Part shown: piece after piece, positions 21,655 through 30,398 of the stretch
Numbering within the stretch: the first letter of the stretch is position 1
How the letters are laid out: each line of letters begins with the position of its first letter
Assembly: GCA_028287285.1 (NCBI GenBank)
Contig: JAQBPY010000387.1
Coordinates: 1 to 38,728 of the forward strand
DNA length: 38,728 nucleotides
Direction: 5' to 3'
From: Gemmatimonadota bacterium
GTDB taxonomy: Bacteria > Gemmatimonadota > Gemmatimonadetes > Gemmatimonadales > Gemmatimonadaceae
The notes under the pieces: model-generated
Databases searched by the model: none
What the model was told of the DNA's origin: nothing
The model's input: only the letters and a program-made list of their open reading frames with translations
Program-made: the position numbers and the translations under genes

Positions 21655-22549
21655 TACCATGTTCGACCCCGAAACGGATTCGGGCCGCAAGCTCAAGCGC
21701 GCGGCGGTGGCCCTTGTGGCCGTCGTTGCGCTGCTGTTCCTGCTGCCGTCCACGTTCACCTATGTGAACCCCGGCTACGTGGGCATCGTCATTCATCGCG
21801 CGGGTGGCGGCGTGGACCCGGTTCCGCTCGGCCCCGGCATCCACGCCCGCATGCCGTTCGCAACCGGCATCGAGGAGTATCCGATCTTCCTCAAGACGCT
21901 CATTCTCGCGAAGAGCTCCAACGAGGGCAGTGGCTTCAACGACGAGATCAACGTCAACAGCGTGGAAGGACAGCCCCTCGCGCTCGATGTGTCCCTCTCG
22001 TTCCAGCTGGACCCGGCGCAAACGCCAAAGCTGTACACGATGTTCCGCACGGACATCAATCAGATCACGCACGGTTTTGTAAAACAGGCCATTCGCCAGG
22101 CGTTGCAGGAGATTGTTGGAACGGAGCCGGTGGCCGACGTCATCGGTCCAAAGAAGGCGGAAGCGACCAGCCGCGTGTACGCACTCGTGTCGAAGCGCCT
22201 GCAGCCAATGGGCTTCGATGTGAAACAGTTCACGATCAACGAGCTGCGCGCGCCGCCGGCGGTGATGGAGGCCATCAACCAGAAGAACGTGATGCAGCAG
22301 CAGGCACTCACGGCGCAGAACGAGCTTCAGAAGAACACGTTCAACGCACAGGGCGATTCGATCAAGGCGGCCGGCCGCGCCAAGGCCATCACCGCGGAGG
22401 CTGAAGCACAGGCGCATGCCAACGAGCTGCTGGCAAAGAGCATCACGCCAACGCTCGTGCAATACGAGATCACCAAGAAGTGGGATGGAAAGCTGCCGCA
22501 AGTCAGTGGCGGCGCAACACCGCTCATCCAGCTGCCCACCAAGCCATAA
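21647..22549 (+). CDS. SPFH/prohibitin-family membrane protein
   Basis: 300 residues from ATG 21647, which has AAGGAG 7 bases upstream. A longer open frame to 21374 overlaps the preceding gene and is not protein-like. One N-terminal membrane segment (about 21-38, AAVALVAVVALLFLLP) precedes the SPFH/Band 7 domain (about 45-230): YVGIVIHRAGGGVDPVPLGPGIH, then SVEGQPLALDVSLSFQLDP and FVKQAIRQALQEIVGTE. A helical coiled-coil tail follows (AITAEAEAQAHANELLAKSI). Such proteins form ring-like scaffolds on membranes and often control proteases. A typical partner (NfeD, FtsH) is not next to it; the small zinc-ribbon membrane protein overlaps it instead. Confidence 0.9.
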   Translation: MASTMFDPETDSGRKLKRAAVALVAVVALLFLLPSTFTYVNPGYVGIVIHRAGGGVDPVPLGPGIHARMPFATGIEEYPIFLKTLILAKSSNEGSGFNDEINVNSVEGQPLALDVSLSFQLDPAQTPKLYTMFRTDINQITHGFVKQAIRQALQEIVGTEPVADVIGPKKAEATSRVYALVSKRLQPMGFDVKQFTINELRAPPAVMEAINQKNVMQQQALTAQNELQKNTFNAQGDSIKAAGRAKAITAEAEAQAHANELLAKSITPTLVQYEITKKWDGKLPQVSGGATPLIQLPTKP

Positions 22550-22583
22550 TCCCGTCGTCCCGAGTCAGGCGAAGGACCTGCTC

Positions 22584-23186
22584 TCAGGCCGAGAGTGCCA
22601 GAAACAGCGCAGAGCACAGGCACGCCACCGCAGTGCCGGACAGCCAGCCGCCCACGACGTCGCTTCCCCAGTGCCAGCCGAGTGCAACCCGGCTGGCACC
22701 GACGCATGCACAGATGATGATGACGCCCACAATCGCCAGGGGGGCCGGCATCAGGTCAAGGTGAACGAGCATGAACGCACCTGTCGCCAACACCGCCGTC
22801 GCGTTGGTCGTGTGTCCGCTGGGGAAGGCAGGCTCGGTCTTGTTCCGCTTGACGGCCACGTCCGGCCTCACGCGCCGGTACACGAACTTCACGGCATGAT
22901 GAAAGAGCGTGGCACCGAGCGATGCCAGGAAAAGGGGAGGCACGATGGCACGCATCGCGCCCTGGCGCGTGGCTACCAGAACGGCAGCCAGGACGAGACC
23001 AATGCCGTAATGCGCAAACCACTCACCAGGGAGCGTCGCAACGGATGCGGCGCGAAGCCACCGCGCGCGAAACGGATCCATCCACACTTCGAGACCGTCG
23101 TCCCAATGCTGGATGTGGCCCGCGCGGGTCACGAATGCAAGCATGATCGCGCACAGGCCGGCACCGATCGCCACAATGAAAAGCAT
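22584..23186 (-). CDS. PAP2-family membrane phosphatase
   Basis: 200 residues from ATG 23186; a TTG at 23225 is possible but its extra residues overlap the kinase gene. Several membrane helices are visible. All three PAP2 motifs are intact: KFVYRRVRP (K100, R107, P108), PSGH (122-125), and SRVALGWHWGSD (R166, H172, D176). The family hydrolyses phosphatidic acid, undecaprenyl diphosphate or similar lipids on the outer side of the cytoplasmic membrane. The substrate is not deducible. It converges with the SPFH gene (34 bases apart) and follows a large hybrid kinase in the same direction. Confidence 0.92.
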   Translation of the reverse strand: MLFIVAIGAGLCAIMLAFVTRAGHIQHWDDGLEVWMDPFRARWLRAASVATLPGEWFAHYGIGLVLAAVLVATRQGAMRAIVPPLFLASLGATLFHHAVKFVYRRVRPDVAVKRNKTEPAFPSGHTTNATAVLATGAFMLVHLDLMPAPLAIVGVIIICACVGASRVALGWHWGSDVVGGWLSGTAVACLCSALFLALSA

Positions 23187-23211
23187 GCTCACATGACTCG
23201 CCTGCAACGCG

Positions 23212-25545
23212 TCAGGCAGGTACAACCCACCGCGTCAATACATCGTGTACGTGCTGCCGCGTAATCGGCTTGTCGATGATATCGGCGGCGCCGGAGAGCA
23301 GGCTGCGTGACTCGGTGCCCGCGACACTCGCAATGATCACCGGCGTGCTCCTGAGCACGACATCGGCCTGAAGAATTCGCAGGACGTCGAAGCCACTGAT
23401 CTTGGGCAGGCGGAGATCCAGAAAGATCACCGCCGGCAGGAGGTCCCGGGCGAGACTCAATGCCTCCAGGCCGGATGTTGCATATGCCACGCGGCAACCT
23501 GCCTCCTCGAGCAGCTGGCCAAGCAGCAAGCGGGAATCCGCATCGTCGTCCACCACGAGGATGAGCGGCGCGGTGGCGACTTCCACATTGTCTCGCCGCG
23601 GCGTTTCCGGAATGACATTGATTCCAATGGGGTTGCTGAGCCGTACCGTGCGTGGTGTCTCGCCGAGCGTGATGGTCATTGTCGTGCCCTGCCCCTCCAC
23701 GCTCGTGACCTCCAGGCTATGACCCATCAGCTCGCAGAGGGAGCGCGAGATGGCCAGCCCGAGCCCCGTGCCCCCAAAACGGCGCGCCGTCATGCTCTCG
23801 GCCTGCTCGAACACGTTGAAGATTGCCGCGAGGCGATCCCTTGGAATGCCGATGCCCGTGTCACGCACCGTGATCTGCACGGGGTGTCCATGGGGATCGA
23901 GAGCCAGATGCACGATGACCTGGCCGCGCTCGGTAAACATGATCGCGTTTCCGATGAGGTTGATGAGCACCTGCTTCATGCGAGCGCCGTCCGTCAGGAT
24001 GGTGCGCACGTGTGGCGCAATCTCCGCGCGCAGAACCAGCGGCCGCTCGCGTACCTGGCTCTCCAGCTCGTCGAGCGTTTCGCGCACCAGCGTGTCGAGT
24101 GAAACGAGGGAGAGATCGAGCGTCATGCGGCCCGCCTCGATCTTCGAGAGATCGAGGATGTCATTGATCAGGCCAAGGAGATGAAGGCCGTTCGTCGAAA
24201 TGCGATGGAGGTACGATGTCTCCTCCGTCTTGAGCGTGCCGTGCTTGTTCTTCTGGAGCACGTGCGCGAAGCCGATGATGGAGTTGAGCGGCGTGCGCAG
24301 CTCGTGGCTCATTCTCGCGAGGAAATCACTCTTGGCACGACTCGCGGCTTCGGCGGCATCGCGCGCCACGATGAGCTCCTGCTCCGTCCGTTTTCTTGCG
24401 GTGATGTCGCGTACGAGCACGACGGCGCCGGAGAGCCGTTCATTCTCGCGGATAGGAGACGCCGTGTAGCCGACGAGAAGCTGGCCGCCGTCTTTCCGCC
24501 ACATGACTTCATCGTCGACCTCACACGCCACACCTCCCACGGCGGCGCGGTGAATCGGACCTTCCGATTTCGGGTACGGCGTTCCATCGCGGTGTGAGTG
24601 GTGCGTGAGATCATGCATCGACTGCCCGATCAGGTCGCTGATCTGGTAGCCCAGCATTTCCGCGCCGCGCTGGTTGACGAACGTGATGACCCCTTGTGCG
24701 TCGAGGCCGTAGATGCCTTCGCCGGATGCATCGAGCAGCTGGCGGATGTTGGTGGCGAGCCGCTGGCGCTCTTCGCTCTCGGCGCGCCGTTGCGTGATGT
24801 CGCGCAGCGTGCCCATGATGCCCACCACGCCGCCGATGTCGTCGCGGACGATGTGCGAGCTCGCTTCCACCCAGCGGTAGCCGCCCTCGCTGTGAAACAT
24901 CCGCACTTCCACGAGTGTGCTGTCGACCTGTTCACTGGACAGGGAGCGCAGGGCATCGAGCATCGCGCTGCGGTCGGATGGATATACGAAGCTCAGCGCA
25001 TTCTTGCCGAGGCTCGCGTCCACGGCATTGCCGGTGAGTGTCGTCCACGCGGGGTTGAGGAACGTCCAGAGCCCGTCGGTGTCCGTGCGGAAGAAGACGT
25101 CCTGCAGCTGCTCGATGACCGAGCGGTATTTCTCCTCGCTGCGGACCAGAGCTTCGGCTGCGCGTTCCCGGGCCGTGACGTCATGCACGAGCACCATGCG
25201 CGCGGAGTGTCCGTCAAACTCCAGCGGGTACGAGCTGATCTCCACGCGGAGCTGTCGGCCGTCCTTTGTGCGGTGCGTGGACTGCATGCTGTGATGGCCG
25301 TCGTCCGCCGCCTCCTCGATCTGTGTGTCCAGGCGCTGCTGCAGGGACGGAGGCCGGATATCGCGAATGGACATCCCCAGGAATTCATCGCGCGACCAGC
25401 CATAGCTCCGCACGGCCGCCTCGTTCACCTCGAGAAAGCGCAGGGTCGCGCGATCATACACCCAGGCAGGCTGGGGTGAGAGAGCGAAAAGCGGCCGGTA
25501 GCGCTCGTCAGCTACTGGAGTGAGTGGGGGCGGTTCGCTGGCCAA
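23212..25545 (-). CDS. Cytoplasmic multi-PAS hybrid histidine kinase
   Basis: 777 residues from TTG 25545. No earlier start is possible, because an in-frame stop lies upstream, and no ATG is near. There is no membrane segment. Three PAS domains lie at about 15-130, 140-255 and 265-385, each with its PAC-like end (RDITxRxxxE and similar). A HisKA domain follows with H414 ([11 protein letters not shown]). The HATPase domain has N-box [11 protein letters not shown]1 [10 protein letters not shown] box and GTGLGLAI, all intact. The C-terminal receiver has VVDDDADS and D710 (LDLRLP). A canonical sensor-kinase architecture. The ligand of the PAS domains is unknown. No partner output regulator is adjacent. 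Confidence 0.93.
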   Translation of the reverse strand: MASEPPPLTPVADERYRPLFALSPQPAWVYDRATLRFLEVNEAAVRSYGWSRDEFLGMSIRDIRPPSLQQRLDTQIEEAADDGHHSMQSTHRTKDGRQLRVEISSYPLEFDGHSARMVLVHDVTARERAAEALVRSEEKYRSVIEQLQDVFFRTDTDGLWTFLNPAWTTLTGNAVDASLGKNALSFVYPSDRSAMLDALRSLSSEQVDSTLVEVRMFHSEGGYRWVEASSHIVRDDIGGVVGIMGTLRDITQRRAESEERQRLATNIRQLLDASGEGIYGLDAQGVITFVNQRGAEMLGYQISDLIGQSMHDLTHHSHRDGTPYPKSEGPIHRAAVGGVACEVDDEVMWRKDGGQLLVGYTASPIRENERLSGAVVLVRDITARKRTEQELIVARDAAEAASRAKSDFLARMSHELRTPLNSIIGFAHVLQKNKHGTLKTEETSYLHRISTNGLHLLGLINDILDLSKIEAGRMTLDLSLVSLDTLVRETLDELESQVRERPLVLRAEIAPHVRTILTDGARMKQVLINLIGNAIMFTERGQVIVHLALDPHGHPVQITVRDTGIGIPRDRLAAIFNVFEQAESMTARRFGGTGLGLAISRSLCELMGHSLEVTSVEGQGTTMTITLGETPRTVRLSNPIGINVIPETPRRDNVEVATAPLILVVDDDADSRLLLGQLLEEAGCRVAYATSGLEALSLARDLLPAVIFLDLRLPKISGFDVLRILQADVVLRSTPVIIASVAGTESRSLLSGAADIIDKPITRQHVHDVLTRWVVPA

Positions 25546-25659
25546 GATAGCGTGGTCGAAGAGCGTCGCTGGAGTGCGAGCGACGTGTGACTATCTTGAA
25601 GGGTAACAACGCCGTTCGCGAGTGGCGTGCATGCGATTCTTCTTCCACGGTCCAAGCAG

Positions 25660-26148
25660 ATGCCTGTCGTCCCCTTCGAAACGTTGCCCGATGTTGCGCG
25701 CGTCTGGGTGTTTGGCAGCGATAAACCGCTCAGCGACGAAGGCGCCGGCGTCCTCCTCGAAGGCGTGGATGAGCATCTCGAGGGCTGGAAAGCCCATGGC
25801 GCGCCGCTCACGGTCGCGCGCGAGTGGCGTGACGGCCGGTTTCTTGTGGTGGCGGTGGACCAGAGCACGGCGGGGGCGTCCGGCTGCTCCATCGACGGCC
25901 TGTTCCGCGTTCTTCAGCAACTTGAGCGCAGGGTAGGGGCGAACCTCGTCGGGGGCGGGCGTGTCTTCTATCGGGACAATCATGGGGTGGTCCAATGCGT
26001 GTCGCGCGCGGAAATAGCAGGGCTGGCTCGCGATGGTGCGATCACGGAAGACACCGTGGTGTTCGACACGAGCCTGACCGACCTCGGTACATGGCGCACG
26101 TGCTTCGAACGGCCGGCAAAGGAGTGCTGGGTAAAGGACTTGTTCTAG
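25660..26148 (+). CDS. Conserved hypothetical protein (family often mislabelled ABC transporter ATPase)
   Basis: 162 residues from ATG 25660; GTG 25627 is an alternative. Motifs VPFETLPDVARVWVFGSDK, EGWKAHGAPL, FLVVAVDQS, SGCSIDGLFRVLQQLE, TVVFDTSLTDLGTW, and the C-terminal PAKECWVKDLF match a family common in Bacteroidota that is often annotated as an ABC transporter ATPase. There is no Walker motif here or in that family, so that name is not supported. Function unknown. It is transcribed away from the hybrid kinase and converges on the DapA-like gene with a 4-base 3' overlap. Confidence 0.85.
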   Translation: MPVVPFETLPDVARVWVFGSDKPLSDEGAGVLLEGVDEHLEGWKAHGAPLTVAREWRDGRFLVVAVDQSTAGASGCSIDGLFRVLQQLERRVGANLVGGGRVFYRDNHGVVQCVSRAEIAGLARDGAITEDTVVFDTSLTDLGTWRTCFERPAKECWVKDLF

Positions 26149-27182
26149 CGTAACCAGCGATCCAGATGCTCGCGCACGAACGCATCGTCCGCGAGCATGG
26201 GATAGTCTCGGCACACGCGGTCGATTTCCGCAGACTGTCCGGCGGAGAGTCCCTCATTGGCGTCCAGGCACCAGATGCCTTGCAGCAAGCCCTGCCGGCA
26301 GAGAATTTCGTGAATGCCGGCAATGCATCCGGCAAAGCCATTGGCCGTGTCAAAAATTGCGCCGTTCGCGTCGGTGAGCGCAGCGCTCTCCGTTAACCAG
26401 CTCGCATCAAGCAAATGGCCGCGAACAGCCTGGGCCCGACGGAGCAATGCGACAGCCTGGTGTGTCCACACCGCCCACTGGCCGAGCAGCCCGCCAACCA
26501 TCTTTCCGTTGCCGGGATACGGCGTAAGGAGATCCGGGATGATGCTGTCGTCATTCCCCGTGTAAAGTGCGATGTCGCGCCTGCCGGAATCAGCGACGGC
26601 ACGGACGACGTCGAGCGTCTGATAGCGATTGAACGGCGCAATCTTGATTGCCCAGACATTCTGAAGCTCCACGAGCTCGCGCCAGAACGCATAGCTGAGC
26701 ACGCGTCCACCCACCGCGGGCTGGAGATAGAAGCCGAACAGGGGCAATACCTCCGCCACATGCCGGCAGTGCGTGATCAGCTGCGAGTCGCTCGCATGTT
26801 TCATTGCGCCGAGGCTCAGCAGTGCGACGTCGTATCCCAGTGCGCGTGCCGTTTCTGCCTCGGCAACGGCGTGTTTGGTGTCGCCAATCACGCCCGCAAT
26901 GTGCGCGAACGGGTGCGTGCTGGATGCACGCCACGAGCGCGATGTTTCCATCGCCAATTCCAGTACCGGGCGATAGAGCTGGTGTTGGCGAATGGCGAAC
27001 TGCGTGGTGTGCACGCCCACCGCGATGCCGCCCGCGCCCGCGTCAATGTAGTAGCGCGTCAACGCGCGCTGGTGCCGTTCGTCGAGCGTCCGGTTGCTGG
27101 TGAGCGCGAGCGGATGGGCGGGGATGACCTGCCCATGGAGCAAGTGGCCGTGAATGGACGATGAGCGGTCAGAACGTTCCAT
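26145..27182 (-). CDS. Dihydrodipicolinate synthase-superfamily protein (DapA-like aldolase/lyase)
   Basis: 345 residues from ATG 27182 (GAGAAG 4 bases upstream). The TIM-barrel of the DapA/NAL family is visible: PLALTSNRTLDERHQRALTRYYIDAGAGGIAVGV, then ARALGYDVALLSLGA, FGFYLQPAVGG (Y152 in the place of the catalytic Tyr), and VWAIKIAPFNRYQT (K180, the Schiff-base Lys). DapA enzymes join or split pyruvate-like ketoacids through this Lys. The flanking motifs are not those of true DapA, so lysine biosynthesis is unlikely. An aldolase or lyase of a sugar-acid or related pathway is plausible. It overlaps the epimerase-like gene by 14 bases and is probably in one operon with it. Confidence 0.85.
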   Translation of the reverse strand: MERSDRSSSIHGHLLHGQVIPAHPLALTSNRTLDERHQRALTRYYIDAGAGGIAVGVHTTQFAIRQHQLYRPVLELAMETSRSWRASSTHPFAHIAGVIGDTKHAVAEAETARALGYDVALLSLGAMKHASDSQLITHCRHVAEVLPLFGFYLQPAVGGRVLSYAFWRELVELQNVWAIKIAPFNRYQTLDVVRAVADSGRRDIALYTGNDDSIIPDLLTPYPGNGKMVGGLLGQWAVWTHQAVALLRRAQAVRGHLLDASWLTESAALTDANGAIFDTANGFAGCIAGIHEILCRQGLLQGIWCLDANEGLSAGQSAEIDRVCRDYPMLADDAFVREHLDRWLR

Positions 27183-28197
27183 CACGCTTCTCGAACTGCG
27201 TTGGCTTTCCAAGCAGACGTCCACCCTGAAGTACCCACGACGCGACCCAGTCCAGCAACACGTCGAGGGGCAGGAGCGGGTCGGTAAACAGCTCTCTCAT
27301 GTGCGACGTGTTGCTCAGCAGCGCATCCGGGGTTTCGTCGCCCGTAAACACGGGGTCCACATGCAGTCGCGTTCCAAGCGCATGTGCCACGTCCGCGATG
27401 CGAAGCAGCTGCGGGCCTGCGACGTTGACGATGTGCGGCGGCATTGTCTGGGCGAGGGGCAACAGGGACAGGGCGATGGCATTCGCGTCGCCCTGCCAGA
27501 TCACGTTCACGTAGCTCATGCAAAGATCAACCGACTCACGTCGAACGATGCGCGTGGCAAGATCGGTGAGCACTCCGTATCGAAGGTCGTGGGCGTAGTT
27601 GAGCCGCACGATCGCCACAGGTGTTCCGTGACGTGCGGCGGCCGCCGCAAAGATCCGCTCGCGCGCGAGACACGAGTAGGCGTACTCGCCAATGGGTGCC
27701 GGTTCGTCCGTTTCGCGCGAGCCGCCGCCCGACGCGCGCGTCAGCGGATAGACATTGCCGGTGCTGAACACCACGGTGCGCGAACCGGCGTATCGTTCGG
27801 CGACAAACGCAGGCACCGCCGCGTTCATGGCCCATGTCGTCGCGGGATTTCCGGCTGTTCCAAATTTCTGGCCGGCCATGAATACCACATTCGGCGCATC
27901 GGGAAGTGCGGCAAGCGCCCTTGCGTCCAGGAGATCAGCCTGGATGATCTCCACGCCGTCGTTACGCAATGCATTGGCGGCCCCGGCGTCCGACCACCGC
28001 GACACCGCCATCACTCGGCGCGCGGGACCCGCACGCTTCATCATGCGCGTGAGCGATGGACCCATCTTTCCGCCGGCGCCGAGGATGATGACGTCGCCCG
28101 GGGCGCCGCCAAGGCGTGTGGCGAGCGATGCCGAAGGACGAGAAATGCATTCTTCGAGCTCCGCTTCACTGCGAGGAGCGGGGTGAGCCTGTGTCAC
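27169..28197 (-). CDS. NAD-dependent epimerase/dehydratase-family protein with altered YxxxK motif
   Basis: 342 residues, GTG start overlapping the upstream acyltransferase stop by 4 bases (GTGA). The Rossmann fold is clear: VIILGAGGKMGPSL at 36-49 (Gly-rich turn at residues 40-46), D in ADLL near 88, FMAGQK near 108. The active-site helix reads GEYAYSCLARE, where the short-chain dehydrogenase YxxxK would be Y172-xxx-C176, with Cys in place of the catalytic Lys. The sequence after it (NYAHDLRYGV, SYVNVIWQGDANA) follows extended SDR patterns. It may have changed chemistry, or the family may use another residue. It is coupled to the DapA-like gene, which suggests a shared carbohydrate or sugar-acid pathway. 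Confidence 0.85.
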   Translation of the reverse strand: MTQAHPAPRSEAELEECISRPSASLATRLGGAPGDVIILGAGGKMGPSLTRMMKRAGPARRVMAVSRWSDAGAANALRNDGVEIIQADLLDARALAALPDAPNVVFMAGQKFGTAGNPATTWAMNAAVPAFVAERYAGSRTVVFSTGNVYPLTRASGGGSRETDEPAPIGEYAYSCLARERIFAAAAARHGTPVAIVRLNYAHDLRYGVLTDLATRIVRRESVDLCMSYVNVIWQGDANAIALSLLPLAQTMPPHIVNVAGPQLLRIADVAHALGTRLHVDPVFTGDETPDALLSNTSHMRELFTDPLLPLDVLLDWVASWVLQGGRLLGKPTQFEKRDGTF

Positions 28198-28949
28198 ACT
28201 TTCTGTTCGTGCGCTGCCAGCTCGCGTTGCAGCTCCCGCCGCGCGGCGTCGATGACATCGCGCGTCGCATCGCGAAGTGCAGCGACGTCAGCGCTCGTCA
28301 TGCCCGTTGTGGGGATGGGCGCGAGCACCCGGGCCTTTGCGCGCGCGCGGCGAAACGCGAAGCTGCCTTTCGCCATGCAGTCACGCGTTCCCGCAACGGC
28401 AATGGGAAGGATGGGTGCGCCTGCTTCGATGGCCAGCTTGAAGGCGCCGTCCTTGAACGGCAGGAGCTCGTCGGTCCTCGCGCGCGTGCCCTCGGGAAAG
28501 ATCATGACGCTGACCTTTTTGGCGAGCCTGTCGCGGCAGCCGCGCATCGCGCTCACCACGCTCTCGCGCTTGCCGCGCTCGATGGAGATGTCATTCGCCA
28601 TGCGCATCATCCAGCCCATGACGGGAATCTTGAACATCGTGTCCTTGGACAGCCACTTCATTTCCCAGGGAAAGTGGCTGATCAGGAAGATGTCGGCGTA
28701 CGATTCATGGTTGGAGACGACGATGTAAGGGAGCCGCGGATTGTCCGGTCCCTTGCCATCCGTCTCGAAGTGCCAGAGCGGGTTGAGTGCCACCTGGGCC
28801 ACGGCCACCTGTCGAAAAGCGCGGCCGGCATGGTAGCGCCCGCGATCGAAGGGAGCGGTAAAGAGCCACACGATGGCGACATAGACCACGCCAACCAGTA
28901 CGACGAGAATCGTGGCGACCCACACGAACGCATTCAGGAAGCGCTGCAT
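28194..28949 (-). CDS. 1-acyl-glycerol-3-phosphate acyltransferase (PlsC family)
   Basis: 251 residues from ATG 28949; the open frame extends further but overlaps the DUF6526 gene. An N-terminal membrane anchor (about 8-30, FVWVATILVVLVGVVYVAIVWLF) is followed by the acyltransferase motif NHESYAD (H81, D86; HX4D), then FPEGTRAR at 151-158 and GAPILPIAVAGTRD. PlsC enzymes transfer an acyl group to the sn-2 position of lysophosphatidic acid at the inner membrane, the second step of phospholipid synthesis. All catalytic motifs look intact. Its stop overlaps the epimerase-like start by 4 bases. Confidence 0.93.
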   Translation of the reverse strand: MQRFLNAFVWVATILVVLVGVVYVAIVWLFTAPFDRGRYHAGRAFRQVAVAQVALNPLWHFETDGKGPDNPRLPYIVVSNHESYADIFLISHFPWEMKWLSKDTMFKIPVMGWMMRMANDISIERGKRESVVSAMRGCRDRLAKKVSVMIFPEGTRARTDELLPFKDGAFKLAIEAGAPILPIAVAGTRDCMAKGSFAFRRARAKARVLAPIPTTGMTSADVAALRDATRDVIDAARRELQRELAAHEQKV

Positions 28950-28965
28950 ACGAATCGAGTGGGTG

Positions 28966-29403
28966 TCAGGCGCGAATGAAGTCAGGCCGCCATTCGCGAA
29001 TGGCCTGCTTGACCGTGTCCGTCGTGGGCAGCTCGCCCCGTAGACACCGCTCCACGAGCTCCGGCAGTTCGGCGTCGCCGGCAAACCGAAGTCCCACGAG
29101 GTGGCGCAGCTGCAGCTCGGAGATGCGTCCGCGGAGCTCGGGTGCAAGCGTGGTGGCGAGACGCAGCCTCATCTCGAGCCCAATGAGCCGGTTCTGCACG
29201 ATGAGCACCGAAGCACGGCAGGCGATGACGGCCGCCACCAGACCCAGCGACAACACCACGAGCCATTCCGTGAACGGGCCTGGGTGGAGAATGGCGTGTG
29301 CTACCGTCACCACCACGTTGGCCAGGAGAATGGGCAGCGCCACGTAGTGGTAGAGCGGGAAATACCGCTTGTGGTTGGCGTACGTTTGCGGCTTGCGAGA
29401 CAT
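28966..29403 (-). CDS. DUF6526-family membrane protein
   Basis: 145 residues with two hydrophobic helices (about 18-40, LYHYVALPILLANVVVTVAH; and about 46-68, WLVVLSLGLVAAVIACRASVL) and a C-terminal soluble helical part ending VKQAIREWRPDFIRA. The pattern QTYANHKRYFPLYHYV at the start, IVQNRLIGLEMRLRL after the membrane part, LRHLVGLRFAGDAELPEL and the final REWRPD match the uncharacterised DUF6526 family known from several phyla. Function unknown. It lies 6 bases after sufE and 16 bases before plsC, in one minus-strand run. Confidence 0.85.
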   Translation of the reverse strand: MSRKPQTYANHKRYFPLYHYVALPILLANVVVTVAHAILHPGPFTEWLVVLSLGLVAAVIACRASVLIVQNRLIGLEMRLRLATTLAPELRGRISELQLRHLVGLRFAGDAELPELVERCLRGELPTTDTVKQAIREWRPDFIRA

Positions 29404-29409
29404 GGTCTT

Positions 29410-29859
29410 CTAGGTATCAGTCAGAGCGCGCTTCGCGTGGCGCTTCACGCGTGCGAGCATGGCGTTCAGTCCGACTTCGCGTCCGGCGAGGCCGATGCCC
29501 TCCATCATCTGGCGCACGAAGTCATCGGGGATCGCGAGTGCGGTTTCCGGCGGATGGCCGTTGACGGCAGAAAACAGGATGGCCAGAAATGCGGCGATGG
29601 TGGGCGACTGCCGCGCATTGAGATCGACATGAAAATACAGGTTGCCATCACGCATTTCCGGGAACAGGTCGACTCGCGTCTGGCACTCCGGCACCGTGAA
29701 CTCGGCACGGTCCAGACCCTGGAACCGCTCGGGCAGCGGCTCCAGCTGCTTGGAATAGTGGAGCAGGGTCTGCATCTTTTCCTCGCGCCCCAGGGCGCGA
29801 AACGTGCGCAGCACTCGCGCCACGGACGGCGGGAGCGGCGATTCGGCCGCTTCGGTCAT
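29410..29859 (-). CDS. sufE: Cysteine desulfuration protein SufE
   Basis: 149 residues from ATG 29859; SufE is about 140. The motif EFTVPECQTRVDLFPE holds the catalytic Cys (C59), which takes persulfide sulfur from the SufS cysteine desulfurase. Other conserved parts: SKQLEPLPERF, the Asp/Ala-rich PTIAAFLAILFSAVNGHPP, and LNAMLARVKRHAKRAL near the end. It is the first gene of the five-gene minus-strand run. No sufBCDS genes are near, so sulfur delivery must work with proteins encoded elsewhere. No Shine-Dalgarno is clear at the ATG. Confidence 0.93.
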   Translation of the reverse strand: MTEAAESPLPPSVARVLRTFRALGREEKMQTLLHYSKQLEPLPERFQGLDRAEFTVPECQTRVDLFPEMRDGNLYFHVDLNARQSPTIAAFLAILFSAVNGHPPETALAIPDDFVRQMMEGIGLAGREVGLNAMLARVKRHAKRALTDT

Positions 29860-29947
29860 GAGAGGAGATAAAGCGCGAGGGAAAGGGTGCGTCAAGCACT
29901 CGGCGCAGACGGTTCACATCTCAACAATACGACTACCGGAGCAACGA

Positions 29948-30376
29948 ATGCCGACGAGAACAGCGAGCGCGAAGTGGGAAGGCGGCTTGAAGGGCGGAAA
30001 TGGCTCGTTCAAGGGGCAGACAGGACTGGGCGGCAGCTACAGCTTTGGGTCGCGCTTTGAAGATGCCGTTGGATCCAACCCCGAGGAATTGCTGGCCGCG
30101 GCCGAAGCCGCGTGCTTCAGCATGGCATTGAGCGCGGGGCTCGAAAAGGCCGGATTCGCCCCCACGAGTGTGGAAACCACGGCGGCATGTACGATAGAGA
30201 AGGTCGGCGAGGGATTCAAGATCACCACCATGAAGCTCACCACCACCGCCTCCGTCCCCAACCTGGATGATGCCCAGTTTCAGGCCATTGCCCAGGCCAC
30301 GAAGGAGGGATGTCCTGTTTCGGGCGCATTGAAGGGCAATGTGGCAATCGACCTCACGGCCCGGCTGGCGGGTTGA
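29948..30376 (+). CDS. osmC: OsmC/Ohr-family peroxide-protection protein
   Basis: 142 residues from ATG 29948 (GGAG 8 bases upstream). The family pattern is complete: TASAKWEGGLKGGNGSFKGQ, FGSRFEDAVGSNPEELLAAAEAACFSMALS, VETTAACTIEKV, and ATKEGCPVSGALKGNVAI. The two redox Cys are C56 and C122, as expected for thiol-dependent organic hydroperoxidases. The length and motifs suggest OsmC rather than Ohr. It is divergent from sufE with an 88-bp gap. No signal peptide, so it is cytoplasmic. Confidence 0.94.
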   Translation: MPTRTASAKWEGGLKGGNGSFKGQTGLGGSYSFGSRFEDAVGSNPEELLAAAEAACFSMALSAGLEKAGFAPTSVETTAACTIEKVGEGFKITTMKLTTTASVPNLDDAQFQAIAQATKEGCPVSGALKGNVAIDLTARLAG

Positions 30377-30398
30377 AGAAGCAGGCCCCGCGCTGCAC

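Noticed and set aside
21485..22501. Minus-strand frame of 338 residues over the SPFH gene
   Set aside because: Antisense shadow; the plus-strand gene has SD, membrane anchor and SPFH motifs.
25660..26148. ABC transporter ATPase label for the small conserved protein
   Set aside because: No Walker A, signature or Walker B motif; the name is a propagated misannotation.
27154..28728. Plus-strand frame of 524 residues
   Set aside because: Antisense to the epimerase-like and acyltransferase genes, which have clear motifs.
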